A DNA stretch of 64,000 bases from Nothopassalora personata. Taxonomy: Eukaryota > Ascomycota > Dothideomycetes > Mycosphaerellales > Mycosphaerellaceae. The position numbers and the translations under genes are program-made. Under the pieces are notes generated by a model. That model did no database searches. It worked only from the letters and a program-made list of their open reading frames with translations, and was not told the DNA's origin. Shown here one piece after another: positions 20,381 through 32,000 of this stretch (positions are counted from its first letter, which is position 1; each line of letters opens with the position of its first letter). The stretch is taken from contig CM066292.1 in the NCBI GenBank assembly GCA_033816765.1, positions 4,030,001 through 4,094,000 on the forward strand. Direction: 5' to 3'.

Positions 20381-21812
20381 TGTAGCTTGTGTTGGTGGCT
20401 ACTTCGACGGGATCCCGGGTTGGCACGCTAGGTCTATGCGGAATGTAGTGCTTTGCAAGTTCGAATAGTGTATCAGTAGGTTGAGAAGCCAACGTGTCGA
20501 AGCACCAAGCAATCACCCTCGTCGCCAGTCTCTTCCCGTAATCCTGCGTTCTTCATCCGCGGTAAGCGGCAAGGTTTCGTGATTCCCCGCGATCCATGAT
20601 TCTTCCCTTGCAAGTTTGCTGACGTAGTAGTCAACGTGTGTCCATTTCCGGCTTGGGCAGTAGGAAAACGAGTCGGTGGCATGCTCACACGTGCCTCATC
20701 CAAGCGCCTGCTTCCTCAGCGGCTAATGGGCGTGAGCGTGGACGTGGGCGTGGGGTAGGATCACGAGGGTGAATGAAAGGTGCCTATCAGCGGAGAGAAA
20801 TCGCGTGCAGGTGGTGACGATTGCACCAGGAATGGTATCATCGAGGTCCAAGGTCCCGTGGGCGGACCGAAGTAGTGCTGTCGTCTCTTATCGTGGCCCA
20901 GCGGGGTTGCAAAGGGGACTGTGAAAGACGAGGGGACATTATTCCGGTGGTTGAGTCTGACGTGTTCCCTCGGAGCATCTTACATATGTTCACTCGTCAT
21001 TCCAGCTCGCTCGGGAGGGAGCAGCCGAACAGCTTGCAGCAGTTGATGGCTGCTTCTCGGGCAAGCACCTGACAGACACTCACTGCTCTTCTGGACGTAG
21101 CAGAGGAGACGAGACGAGAGATATAACGGCTGCGGTAGTCCACATACACATACACATACGCGCCATCGGAAACCACCAGATCTTGGACTAGCTGCGAGTC
21201 ACGACACCCCTTCAGGATCCAGAGCCCAGAGCCCAGAGCCCAGAGCCACTGAGCCTCAGCCCAGCATCACCCGACCAGATCAGCGAAACAGCCACCGACC
21301 TCGACATTCACGCACTCCCCACCGACCACTCTACCCCGTGCACTTGTGACCACCATCGTCCGCCCCCACCGATCCATGTAAAGCACATGTCTTTGGCCGC
21401 AAACAGTGGCCAGTAAAGACACCCAACATCATCACCCGTCCCCGTCTTCGAGCTGGCAGAACAACCCACACACCACTCCCCACCTATCACTACCGCCGGC
21501 CCACTCACAACCTCAACATCCTCTCCCACACAGGAGCCTCTACGAGCATCAGAATCTACAGCACCACCCACCTCCACTCAGCATACTTTATCTCCTTCCG
21601 ACGTTCACGCGGCAGACACGGGCAACGACCTTGACGAGATTGGTATTGAGAGACGTCATCGACCACTTAAAAGGCGGCGAAGGTCGTCCATATCGCCCAG
21701 CGAAAGAACGGCACCCACCTCGACCGCAGCGAGGGCGGCAGCTTCTGGTAAGCAAAGCCGGAAGCGTGTCCGGGGACCGAACGACACCACCCGTGATCGA
21801 TCCGACAAGACT
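20381..21812. other. Intergenic and 5' region of WD40 gene
   Basis: No gene is seen between 20381 and about 21400. From 21412 to 21812 one frame, in phase with the following WD40 gene, is open and reads like low-complexity protein (for example DLDEIGIERRHRPLKRRRR near 21630-21690). It lacks an ATG, so it is probably coding sequence entered from an upstream exon I could not place. Confidence 0.45.
21220..21247. repeat. CAGAGCC tandem repeat, four copies
   Basis: Four exact head-to-tail copies of the 7-bp unit CAGAGCC, about 600 bp before the assigned start of the WD40 gene, in its probable promoter or 5' UTR. Confidence 0.9.
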
Positions 21813-23982
21813 ATGCGGCTTGACCACTCCAACGATAGAACCCAGCAGAGACCATCCATCAACGGCTCATCCCAGAACGGCTCCTCTCCTCGACCAAATG
21901 GCTCCGTCAAGAGCGAGACGAACGGCTATCACGCGAATGGGCACTCGGAGGAAACGGTAGTACCCCGCAACAAGGAGCCGTTCTATGGCCACGACAGAGA
22001 AGAGGTCACGCGGATACTGCTACAGAGCTTGAGCGATCTTGGCTACCGGGGCGCGGCGGAGAAGCTGTCAAGAGAGAGCGGTTATGAGCTTGAGATTCCG
22101 TCGGTCGCGGCCTTCAGGAACGCGGTGTTGAGTGGAGAGTGGGAAGAAGCCGAACTGCTACTGTTCGGTCAAGGATCAGAAGAGCTGGACGGAGGAGGTG
22201 TCGCGCTTGGTAATGGTCACACGAGCAGCACATCTCCGCGGAAGAGTGGTGGTGCTAGACTTTCTCTCGGTAGCCAAAATGGCTTTGCGAGGCATGGGCT
22301 GCCGTTTGCGGAAGGTGTCGACACTACAAATCTGCGCTTTCATTTACGAGAACAAAAGTACCTCGAGCTCCTGGAACAACGAGACTTGAACGCGGCGTTG
22401 AATGTGCTCCGAAATGAGTTGACACCACTCAAGACCGACGTAGCGCGGCTTCATTCCTTGTCGAGGTATGTACTTGGCTTGTTGTGGATTCTGGATCACT
22501 ACTGATGTCCTCTAGTCTGGTCATGTGTCATTCGGCGTCTGACCTGCGCAGTCAAGCCGGGTGGGACGGTGTGAATGGTCAGAGTAGAGAACTCCTGCTG
22601 TCGGAGATCTCCAAGTCAATATCGCCCTCTGTCATGATCCCAGAGCACCGGCTGGCGACACTTCTATCAGCCGTGCAAGAGGAGCAAATACTCAATTGCC
22701 AGTACCACAACACAACCGATCAACCGAGTCTTTACACCGACCACGAATGCTCACGCGACGACTTCCCACTCCACCAGCAGCTTGAATTGCGCAATCACTC
22801 CGATGAAGTCTGGTTTCTCGAATTCAGCCATGATGGTACCATGCTTGCCACCGCAGGTAAAGATGGCTTGGTCTGTGTATACGACACAGTGCGATGGCGA
22901 TTGAAGTACGAGTTCCGTGAGCACGAACGCAATCCAGACCCACGATCAAGCAATTCCGGCGACATGCGAGGAGTCTGCTACATCGCCTTTTCACCCGACG
23001 ATCAATATCTGATATCGTGCAGCCAAGATACGACTCTAGTGGTAGTCAGCGTACGGACAGGACAACGTGTTGCTCTCGCGGATCACTTTGACTACCCAGT
23101 CACGACTGCAGCCTGGCTACCTGACTCCATAACATTCGTAGTAGGGACACAAGGCTCAAGAAGACCCCTCGGGCTTTACTCGCTACGAGGCTCAGGTTCA
23201 AGCAACAGCAGCGGCATCGTTAAGAACAACGAGATTCACTCTTGGCGCGAGCCTCCATGGGATCCAGCCCTGAAAGACAATCAGCCTAGTAGCTTTCGCA
23301 TAACAGATTGTGCGGTGAATAAGGAAGGCACGCTGATGGCCGCCACGACGATTGACAACAGGATCATGCAATTCTCTCTCGACCCGTCAATGGGATATTG
23401 CAAGGTGTCCGAATGGCAGATGGAGGATAAACTGACCTCTATCAACTTCTCCGATGACGGTGACCACATACTGATTAACATGAATGAAGGACGGGTACTC
23501 GGCCTGGACTCTGGCAACGGAGAAGTGTTCTGCAGATACGAAGGCGCGGTGCAGAAAGAGTTCGTGATAAGGAGTGCGTTCGGCGGTGCTGGGCAGAACT
23601 TTGTCATCTCCGGGAGTGAAGGTATGTACCAAGCAGGGCGAGGTGCATGCTAAGCTAATAAGCTGCTCTAGATTCGAGAGTCTACATCTGGCGACGGCAC
23701 ACAGGAAACCTTGTAGTAGCACTAGACGCACATCACCCGGGAACTGTCAATGCAGTCGCCTGGCATCCCACAAATCCCGGCATATTCGCGAGTGCTGGCG
23801 ATGACCGGAGAGTTCGAGTGTACGGCCCTTTCTGATCTCACGATGCTCTTATCGCTAACATGTCCTGCAGGTGGTCATCAGCATCGGCGAGACGAAGACC
23901 GGAAGCATCAGAGGCATGGTCCGGAGCAACAAGGCCTTCAAGTGGAGGCGAAGGGCGGTACTACTCATTGGGCGCACGCTAG
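21813..23982 (+). CDS. gid7: Gid7/WDR26-like LisH-CTLH-WD40 protein
   Basis: Exons from ATG 21813: 21813-22465, 22516-23621, 23672-23819 and 23871-23982, with introns of 50, 50 and 51 bp (GTATGT..CTCTAG, GTATGT..CTCTAG, GTACGG..CTGCAG). The product is about 670 aa, probably with more at the N-terminus. After a Ser/Asn/Gly-rich start comes a LisH-like helix (VTRILLQSLSDLGYRGAAEK), then a CTLH-like part (FRNAVLSGEWEEAELLLF), then WD40 repeats ending in strands such as VWFLEFSHDGTMLATAGKDG and VNAVAWHPTNPGIFASAGDD. This order matches yeast Gid7 and human WDR26, scaffold subunits of the GID/CTLH ubiquitin ligase, which in yeast removes gluconeogenic enzymes when glucose returns. The C-terminal tail after the last repeat is short and Ser/Arg-rich. 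The true start is uncertain. Confidence 0.88.
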
Positions 23983-24381
23983 CATTGACCGCAGGTAGCG
24001 CGTTTCAAAGATAGCATCCTGGGAGGGTTGGACGACACCACAACGTGGATACAGGGATGCATGGCACTATCAACTCTGAATGACACCAAGATATTGATAC
24101 GATCCTCTTGTCCTAGGTATGTTCACTCCGTTGCCAATTGACTTCTGCTTCGTAGGGCCCGATGTCAAGTAGCCGGCTTCACAAAGGACAGCATCGCCGA
24201 CTGCTACACGGCTGAGCGGTCAGTGCTCCAAGATGATGCACAGTCTCTGTAAACACTCGCGTCCATCACCAGGAAATGTTCGTCTAAAACATATCTGCCA
24301 TCAGGCTAACCCATAGTCGGTGGGGTCTCCTTCGCCAAGCCGTAGCGCGAGAGCGCCATTCAGCTGTACGCCACGTCAAGA
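23983..24381. other. Intergenic, no gene seen
   Basis: About 400 bp of 3' flank of the WD40 gene. Nothing recognisable on either strand. Confidence 0.5.
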
Positions 24382-25200
24382 TTGGCCGACGTTGCGACCC
24401 ACGACACGTCCTCCCAGCGCATAGCACCCTGGCGCCTCGCCCTCAAATCCTTCACCTCCCAATGGTTCCTAATCCCCCAAGGCACTGGCGTTCTCTCCTT
24501 AATCCTGCATCAACTCCACTGCCGCGGCGAATGGCCCCCGAGAATATCTCAAGTCTTCGGGGTCCTCACGATCGTCCTGCTGGTGGCATTCCTCCTCCTC
24601 CACATGGCGAGATGTATGCTCTTTCGGAAAGACGCCGGAAGCACTACGAACTGATCTCCAAGAAACGGCGTGTTTGAACAGTATCAGTACATAATAACCC
24701 GGATGATCGCGCTGAATTTGACGACGAATTGGGGCAAAGCGTGGGTACTGGCGTCGTATGTTCTTTGGTCGATCAATGCTGCGATGGCGGCAGCGGCGTT
24801 TATTGGGAGTGGCTTGTCAATGCCGGTGCCACAGTCGTTGGCGTGTTTAGTGGTACTCTGGTCGGATTGGGCGGTGGTAGGGGAGCACAATACTTCGAGA
24901 AGAAGGAAAGCCCTGCTCAAGGGCATGGTAGTGACGATGGACAGCAGAATGGCTATAAGCATTCCAATGGCGTGGACTCCAATTTTCTTCAGCGTCGTCA
25001 ATAGTATGTGTATGACACTTGATTGCGTTGCAACGTGCTATTCGACTCACACTGGGAGGATCAAGCCATCCTATTGGCTCTGCTGCGGCGGAGAGATCTC
25101 CGCCACATCCCTGCCTCTGGTTGCTCTACTACTTGTTCGCTCCACTTTCTTCACCACACTCGCTATACTCCCAGTCAGATTGTACAATCATTGGCAGTGA
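24382..25200 (+). pseudogene. TDT/malate-sulfite transporter relic
   Basis: The frame at 24382-24654 opens without an ATG and reads SFTSQWFLIPQGTGVLSLIL, then VFGVLTIVLLVAFLLLHMAR. This is the first two-helix unit of the tellurite-resistance/dicarboxylate (TDT, Ssu1/Mae1-like) transporter family, where W-F-x-I/V-P-x-G-T-G starts helix 1. A TGA at 24652-24654 interrupts it. The same frame resumes as IITRMIALNLTTNWGKAWVL and AAMAAAAFIGSG, fitting the next helices, and then loses resemblance. Missing start, in-frame stop and degraded second half mark it as a pseudogene. An intact copy would export sulfite or carry C4-dicarboxylates across the plasma membrane. Confidence 0.55.
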
Positions 25201-25399
25201 TGCTATAGCTCACCTTAAGAGCTCGCACTCGAATCTCGGAAAGGAAAGCAAGGTGTTGCCTTAGCTTCGCAATCGGAGTATTGCAACTCCGATATTTGCA
25301 TCATGAAGCGCCAAGTCCGGACATTTCAGTGCTATCAAGGCAATGTTCGAGACAATTCCCCAGACGCGAAGTCCACCAGCATAAAACAGAGCCAACAGC

Positions 25400-26599
25400 A
25401 TGGCTTCAACTTCGACAGTCAAAGTGACAGCATTGCCAAGCTGCAACCCCGATCCAACCACAGCAAGGTCTCACCATGTTCCTCCTCCCGGAACCGGCTT
25501 CAAGAATCCCTGGCCATCATTCCAAGAGAACGAAAGATTCGCTGGCTTGAAATTGAAATTTGGCAACCATCCTGAAAAGAACTTCGTGCCTGTTCCCGAA
25601 GGCCCAAATGGCACTCGTTCAGACAAGCTCGTGAAGGTCCTCAACCCGACTTGGGGCGCCGAGCAGAATGACAAATTGCGAGCAACATGGCTTGGTCATG
25701 CTGGCTTCCTGGTCGAGACTCCGGCTGCTGAAGGATGCGAGAGAGGCGTCAGAATCTTGTTCGATGCTGTCTTCAGCGAGCGAACGAGTCCCGTCGGCTG
25801 GGCCGGCCCCAAACGATACACACCTGCACCATGTCCGTTGGATGAATTGCCAGGTGTCGATATTGTCTGCATCAGTCATAATCACTACGATCATCTCGAC
25901 ATCCATACGATCAGGCCCCTTTACCAGAAGCTCAAAGGGAAGGTGCACTTTGTCACTGGACTGAATAGTAGAGACTGGTTCCTGCAGAACATCGGTTGCG
26001 ACCCCGGCGAAGTGACAGAGCTTGACTGGTGGGAAAGCAGACGACTCGATATCGAAGGCATCGGCTCAATAGCCTTGACCTGTACCCCAGCACAGCACTT
26101 TTCCGGGCGAACGTTGTGGGATCGTGGCCACGCTCTCTGGTGTTCGTACGGTGTCAAGACCCCGAAGACTTCGACATCACCATCAAAATCACTCTATTTC
26201 GCAGGCGATACGGCTTATAAATCCGTCAAAGCTGACACAGCATGTCCGGCATTCGAGCAGATCGGCCAGGCACTTGGGCCCTTCGATCTTGCCATGCTGC
26301 CAATCGGTCTGTTCAGCCCCCCGGAATTCATGAGTGCTGTTCATGCACACCCAGAGCAGACACTAGAGATCCACAAAGCTGTCAGGTCTAAGCTTAGTAT
26401 TGGTATGCATTATGGTACAGTCAGAGGCGGCCTCAGTGGCACTTTTGAGCCTGTGACAGAGCCGCCACGAAGATGGCGAGTGGCTGCAGAGGAGAAAGGA
26501 TTATGGGCTGGAGGCGGTATTGAAGGCGATGGGACTGCTGTCGATGTCTCGAAAGGTAGCTGCGGTCTGTGCCATGTAGGCGAGACTGTCGCTGTCTAA
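25400..26599 (+). CDS. NAPE-PLD-type metallo-hydrolase
   Basis: Intronless, 399 aa. The metallo-beta-lactamase fold is clear: LRATWLGHAGFLVE at about 93-106, then the zinc motif HNHYDHLD at 160-167, His233 in TPAQHFSGRT, Asp270 in YFAGDTAYKS and His337 in SIGMHYGT. Together these are the ligands of a binuclear zinc site. GLNSRDWF and the WDRGHALWCSY block are typical of N-acyl-phosphatidylethanolamine-hydrolysing phospholipase D, the family of yeast FMP30 (mitochondrial inner membrane, linked to cardiolipin upkeep). It should release N-acylethanolamines from membrane lipids. The N-terminus (MASTSTVKVTALPSCNPD) is short and not a clear presequence, so localisation is open. The gene is convergent with the tyrosinase gene; the stops are about 135 bp apart. 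Confidence 0.93.
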   Translation: MASTSTVKVTALPSCNPDPTTARSHHVPPPGTGFKNPWPSFQENERFAGLKLKFGNHPEKNFVPVPEGPNGTRSDKLVKVLNPTWGAEQNDKLRATWLGHAGFLVETPAAEGCERGVRILFDAVFSERTSPVGWAGPKRYTPAPCPLDELPGVDIVCISHNHYDHLDIHTIRPLYQKLKGKVHFVTGLNSRDWFLQNIGCDPGEVTELDWWESRRLDIEGIGSIALTCTPAQHFSGRTLWDRGHALWCSYGVKTPKTSTSPSKSLYFAGDTAYKSVKADTACPAFEQIGQALGPFDLAMLPIGLFSPPEFMSAVHAHPEQTLEIHKAVRSKLSIGMHYGTVRGGLSGTFEPVTEPPRRWRVAAEEKGLWAGGGIEGDGTAVDVSKGSCGLCHVGETVAV

Positions 26600-26735
26600 A
26601 GCGCACCAGCATCGGTAGAGGTATGGAGAGCACCCGTCCAGGCCGAGCCATAATCAACGCGGCGCCACTCAGGTTAAATGATTGCTGCTACCTCTCGCGT
26701 ACCATACTGTCCGCTGCTGGAACGTTCATAACTTT

Positions 26736-27835
26736 TCAAACGTACTCGTAGCACAGGCATTCAGTTCGAATGTCCATCACCTCGCGGACCGTCACATTCG
26801 GCATCAACCCATACAGACTTATGCCATGGTCCAGAGTTGTGACATTGCCAGGATCTCTGGGGGCGCGGCGATTCAGCTGAGGCTTTGCTGCTCTCCTCAA
26901 TAACTGTCGATGGTTTTGCTCGACACTTGGTGGAGGCACACTCGGAATTGGCGCTGGTCGGCTTGAATTTAGGACGTTTGGTCCGCCCATAGCATAAAGT
27001 CTCCGCGCCAGATCAGCAGCCTGCCAATCCCACCAAAGCTTGTCAACGAATGCGTGGTGGACATAGAACATCGCATCGCCAGGACTTGAAATTGGATTCA
27101 GCATCTCGCCCCCAACTCCACTGTGTCCAGCCGAGTGCGGATAGAACTCTATCCTGTCCCAGGCTTCCTCGTACGTGGTCGCATTTCTTATGAAGCTCAA
27201 CCAGAACGACGAGGCGGCCGTGCTAGCAACATCATCTATATCTCGCTCGAGGCAGTGCCTCGTGTAGTTCTTGCCGGGCCCGATAATGAGCGTGTAATTC
27301 GCGAATGGGCCATCCTTCACGCATCCAGACTTGCGCCCTCCAAATCCGTGCTGGGCATCGAAAAGACTGGAATTGGCGAATTTACCAGCGTCGCGTTCTT
27401 CGTCCCACCAAGGCTGTCCGCCTGTGTAGTTGCATTGCGTGCGGAGGAGCCGTTCGTGGGCATAGGTCATGTAACGATGGAATGGGAGAAAGGCACCGAC
27501 TTCGTGGATGTGCTCATATTGGAGGACGTGTTGCTCTTGGAGAGCCTGAAACAGGGTCGTAGCTACTGGAAGTTCTGCTTGGGTCCAAGTGGGCGTGTTC
27601 ATGAGGCATTTCTCGGCATCGAGGTATGAGCGCTTCTCTTCATTGCTGAGGGTGTGCCTGTACGAGTCCGTTAGATAAATGGTCCCGCCTTCGAGATCTC
27701 TAGCAAGACGACTTACCATGCTTTGCGCTGAATTGGAGTCGTACAGGTGCCCTGCTGTACGTTGCTGTCGGAGGATCTGCTAGCGAACGCATCAGAGCAT
27801 TGAAGCGCGAGTGCGAGAAGGAGTGCGCTGCGCAT
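26736..27835 (-). CDS. Secreted tyrosinase-like copper oxidase
   Basis: Two exons on the minus strand, 27835-27717 and 27657-26736, with a 59-bp intron (GTAAGT..GTACAG); 346 aa. A signal peptide is evident (MRSALLLALALQCSDAFAS). The copper-A site is in YEHIHEVGAFLPFHRYMTYAHE (His91, His100 and neighbours), and the copper-B site shows HSAGHSGVGGEM with the later MFYVHHAFVDKLWW (His240/241). These are the paired His ligands of type-3 copper oxidases. There are several N-glycosylation motifs. The protein ends soon after the catalytic domain (ECLCYEYV), without the long C-terminal shielding domain of melanin-type fungal tyrosinases, so it is of the short class found in secreted or secondary-metabolism oxidases. 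It should oxidise phenols to quinones outside the cell or in vesicles. Confidence 0.92.
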
Positions 27836-28344
27836 GCTCCTGTTATGCCACAGACGTGCCAGCACATCGAGGCAGACGAGTGAGCAGATTTGAGCAATCT
27901 CAACACTTCTGGTCCTCGTATTCTTAGACAAAGGTAGCACTCCGGCTCCTATCGTTCAGGAGAGTGCTGTGCTTGGCGGCCCTTCGCTCGTTCTGTGGAG
28001 GCAAATGAGTGGCCCGTCTTGTCAACACGACGAACTAGACATTTAGTCGGGCCCAACGAACGAGATCAAGCCGCGGACGAGGAAGAGCTTTATGTTTCAC
28101 CTCCCTGCGCCCTCCCGACCAGGAAGTACTGTAGAGACGTCCACTCCCGGGCCCGGCTAGACTCGAGCAATCTCCGATTAGCTTCTAATGCTTGAACACG
28201 AGCCTGATCGTAACCTTAGCTATTTGACGCCAATTCGCGCAGCGAGTACAAGACTAAATAGTAGTGCTGTTTTGTTGCACGCGAATTGTCAAGTACGCGA
28301 TCTTATCTATCTAATACTCTTTGTTATAGAATAATAATAAAGAA
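27836..28344. other. Tyrosinase promoter and retrotransposon flank
   Basis: The tyrosinase promoter occupies the left part. From about 28200 the sequence becomes TA-rich with RIP-like features. The last five bases (28340-28344, AAGAA) are one copy of the target-site duplication of the Copia element. No gene is seen. Confidence 0.5.
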
Positions 28345-28591
28345 TGTTAAGATGTAGCATATTAAGGGGAGCTAACAGTTAGGTTGTGATCTGATAGCCT
28401 AAGGCATCTACGATGACTCAGCTTGTCGGAAGACACCTTCTCTCCCCTTTAGCTTAGATAGACATCTAACACAATCAACGCATTGGTTCCTAATATATTG
28501 CTGCATGCCCTATAGCTGTTAGCTAGTTAAAGATTGATCTCTTACTCTACTCCGCTGCTAACTACGTATCCTATAAGGTCTCAACTTAATA
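28345..28591 (+). repeat. 5' LTR of the Copia element
   Basis: 247 bp, starting TGTTAAGATG and ending CTTAATA, where the terminal CA has become TA. A tRNA-primer-like stretch (GGTTATAAGCCCGGG) follows directly and is a candidate primer-binding site, itself mutated. Confidence 0.93.
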
Positions 28592-29089
28592 GGTTATAAG
28601 CCCGGGTTTATATAGGAGTAAGAGCAACTTATATTAGTACAGGTTACTTGTATCCCTTACTATTATAGCAGAAAACATCTAGGAAGCAGAAGTCTACCCC
28701 ATCTATCCTATTAAGGAGCTTAGTTTAATACTAAGTAATAGGTAATCTAGAAACGGACTCTATACGACTTACTATAAGCTAATACCTTAAAGACACTCTG
28801 TGGGTAGAACTACATCGAGATACTATTAAGAAGGACTTTAAGTAAGTTATTTAGAACTCTACTAGGAGAGACAGACCTATGTCCTAGCTCCGAGATTATA
28901 CCGCTCTTTCTTTACCCTACTAAGCAGGCCTTAGTATCTATACCTACGAACCTTACTATTCTACACTAAAAGCCTTAGCAGGACCTAAGCTACGACTTTA
29001 AAGCATATACACCTTGTTTTATTACATTTAATTCATTATAGATTTATACTAAGAGAAAGGAGAAGAGAAGGGAACTAAAATCCTAATTC

Positions 29090-32000
29090 TTAGGAGAGAC
29101 AACTAGAAGAGATAGTTCAACCTTTAGAGATACAAGATAGAGAGCTAGTTAGCATTCTTTACAATTGATAACCTGTTAGAAGTGTTATTTAACAACATTA
29201 AGGGCAAGAACCTAAAACTCTAGGAAGAGACTAAGATTAAAGAGATTCTTAATGTACTAACATAGACAAAACAAAATACAGCTTATAGCTTTAGTATCCT
29301 AAGTAGGATTACAGAAGAAGATAAATTTAAGCTTAAGGGCTCTTACGAATCTAGAAAAGCTACTAAGATATAGGTACATCTCTAGAACAAGTATAGCTAG
29401 GTGTTGCTAACCTATGCATATAAGCTTATAAAACAGTTTGTAAACTTTAAGATAAGTAAAGAGTTCACTATTAGATCTGTATAGGCACACCTAGTATCTC
29501 TTAGAAGAAGGATTGCTAATGTTAACCTAGAGGGCTAGCACTATAGGAAAGCTAATATAAGAATAACCTAGCTTTTAAGCTTACTGCTACCTAACTACTA
29601 TATAGCTAGGGATACTATTATAGCTTAGCTAAAGATAGATTATAAAAGGACCTTAAAGATCCTTAAGGCTTAAGAGGCTAGATTAAATCCCTCTAAGGCT
29701 GTCACGAGACAGCACTTTCACTCACTGCCCCGCGACACGTCATCGGTCGCAGCCCCGCGCGCTAGCGGCCGCTAGCGCCCGCTAGCTTACTTCGCGTTCC
29801 CTTATCTTCTCGCGCGTACCTTCGACCTCTTAGATAGCTCGCGTAACTACATATGTCTCTACCCGTACCTATAGTAGTCCCTCTCGCCCGTGACAAAGGC
29901 TAAGTATAGTATAGCAGCTACCTAGGTTAGGCCCTTAGGTTAGGCAAGATTACTTTCCTACCTTCTCTATAAGAAGGACTATCTTATTAAGGACTGCCCT
30001 AGTCTCTCTAAGGCAAAGAAGGTCCTTAGATCTTATTCCTAAGCACTATCCTCCTAGAATATAACATATATTAAGAAGAGAAGATCTCTACTACTATCTT
30101 TAAGAAGAACACTAAGAGAGAAGTCCTCTATAGAGGAACTTAAGAAAATAGTGAAGAAACTTAGCTCTAATATGCTATTACTCTAGAAGAACTAGGCCTA
30201 GTCTCTTTCCTCTAAAACAAGGAAGACTAGGAAAGGTTTCTCTACCTAAGAGCTACCTAACTTATACAACTCATCCTAGAAGACAATGTCTAATAATAAT
30301 AAGTATAATAAAGTAGCTTACTTAACTATAGAAGTCTAAGGCAAGTTCCCCTTATTAGAGTAGTTACTTAATTCTTGTGCTTTATCCTATATAACTAACT
30401 AGAACTGCCTCTTTAGATCTATAACTCCCTTAACAAAGAAGAAATAGATTAAAGTAGGAGGTAGGCATTTATTAGCTACTTATATTAGGACTATGGAGAT
30501 AAGTAGGAGATCTAGCAGAAAAGTTGTTTTAGAAGATGTTCTACTTATACCTAAGCTAGGGGTAAACCTAGTTTCTTAGAACTAATTTAGCAAGCAGTTT
30601 AGTATCTAACCTCCTTCATTTTCTCTTGTATCCCCCTCTAGCCAAACTGTTGTCTAGACAAGGCTCCTTAGGGGAGTTCTATTTATTAATAAGATTTCTC
30701 CTCTACTATAAGAAAGGCTACATTACTTATTATATACACTACTAATAGAGAATGCCTTTGTAACTACTAAATTAGAGACTAACCTAAAACAGTAGGAGCT
30801 TTAGTATAGAAGATTTGTACACTTTAGGAAGAACTTGCTCTAGAATCTTTACAAGGTAATAGACTTAAAAGAACCTATTCCTATTCCTAGGGATAGCTTC
30901 TACTAGTGCAGAGTGTGTTTAATAGCAAAGATAAAGAAGTACAAAGGCAAAGTTACTAAGAGAAGACCTAAAAGACTTGCCCTTGTATCTATTAATATAT
31001 ATAGTCTACTACTAACATTAAGGCTAGGGTTTAAATACTAGCTTAAGATTGTTAATAACTTCTCTAGAAAAAAGTAGACCTGTCCTCTTAAGAAAAGAGA
31101 AGATGCTTTAGTTGCTCTCTAGAACTAGAAGATTAAGGTAGAGAGGAAATCATTAGCATAGTTAAAAGCAGTTAGGCTTAATAATGTAAGGGAACTTATT
31201 ACATTAGTTAAGTAGTAGGAGAAGGATTTAGGAATTAGGCTAGAGCATACTAAGGCATACAACTCGCTCCAAAATAGACTAGTTAAAAGGTTAATACAAA
31301 CCTTAGAAGACTCTATAAGGGCAATGCTTAAAGAGGCTAAGATGCTAATTAAATTCTAGCCTAAAGCACTAGAAGCCTAAACCTACATAAGGAACAAACT
31401 ACTAAATGGTCTAGACTATAATAGGTTCAAAGTTTTACTAGATAAAGCCTTTAATAGTATTAAGCCAACTATTAACTATTTAAAAGTTTAGGGATGTAAA
31501 GCTATTGTCTATATAGACATAAGATCCCAGCCTCAATAGGCAAGAAGTAATAAACTAATAAACAGAGGCAAAGAAGCAGTGTTTATTAGATACGTTAAAA
31601 ATAAAGCTAAGGCCTAGCTCTTTTAGGAACTAGACATAAAAGCTGTTAAATAACACACACGTATAGACTTCTTTAAGGACTAACCTAGAGGTAATATAGA
31701 TCTTAATATTACAAAATTAAATCTATTAAGCAATGCACTAGCTAGGAGACCCCTAGGGAGGCTAAGAAAGGACATATCCTTAGAGTAACCTGTTTACTAT
31801 TCAATCATTTAGTAGAGCAGCCTAGTAACAGCCTAGCTAAGAAAGCTATTTGTGCAACTTCCCTAGCCTCTAAAGAATGTAGGGGAATTTTAGAAAATTA
31901 ATAAGCTAATTAAGATAAGCTTACTAGATCTCTAGGAAAAGAATGTCACTAGGACACAAGTGACTACTCTTAGATCATCCCTTAGTAAGAGGAGGGCTAA

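Noticed and set aside
25400..27835. NAPE-PLD and tyrosinase as a metabolic gene cluster
   Set aside because: Two convergent genes with no synthase, regulator or transporter nearby (the transporter is a pseudogene); chance neighbours are more likely.
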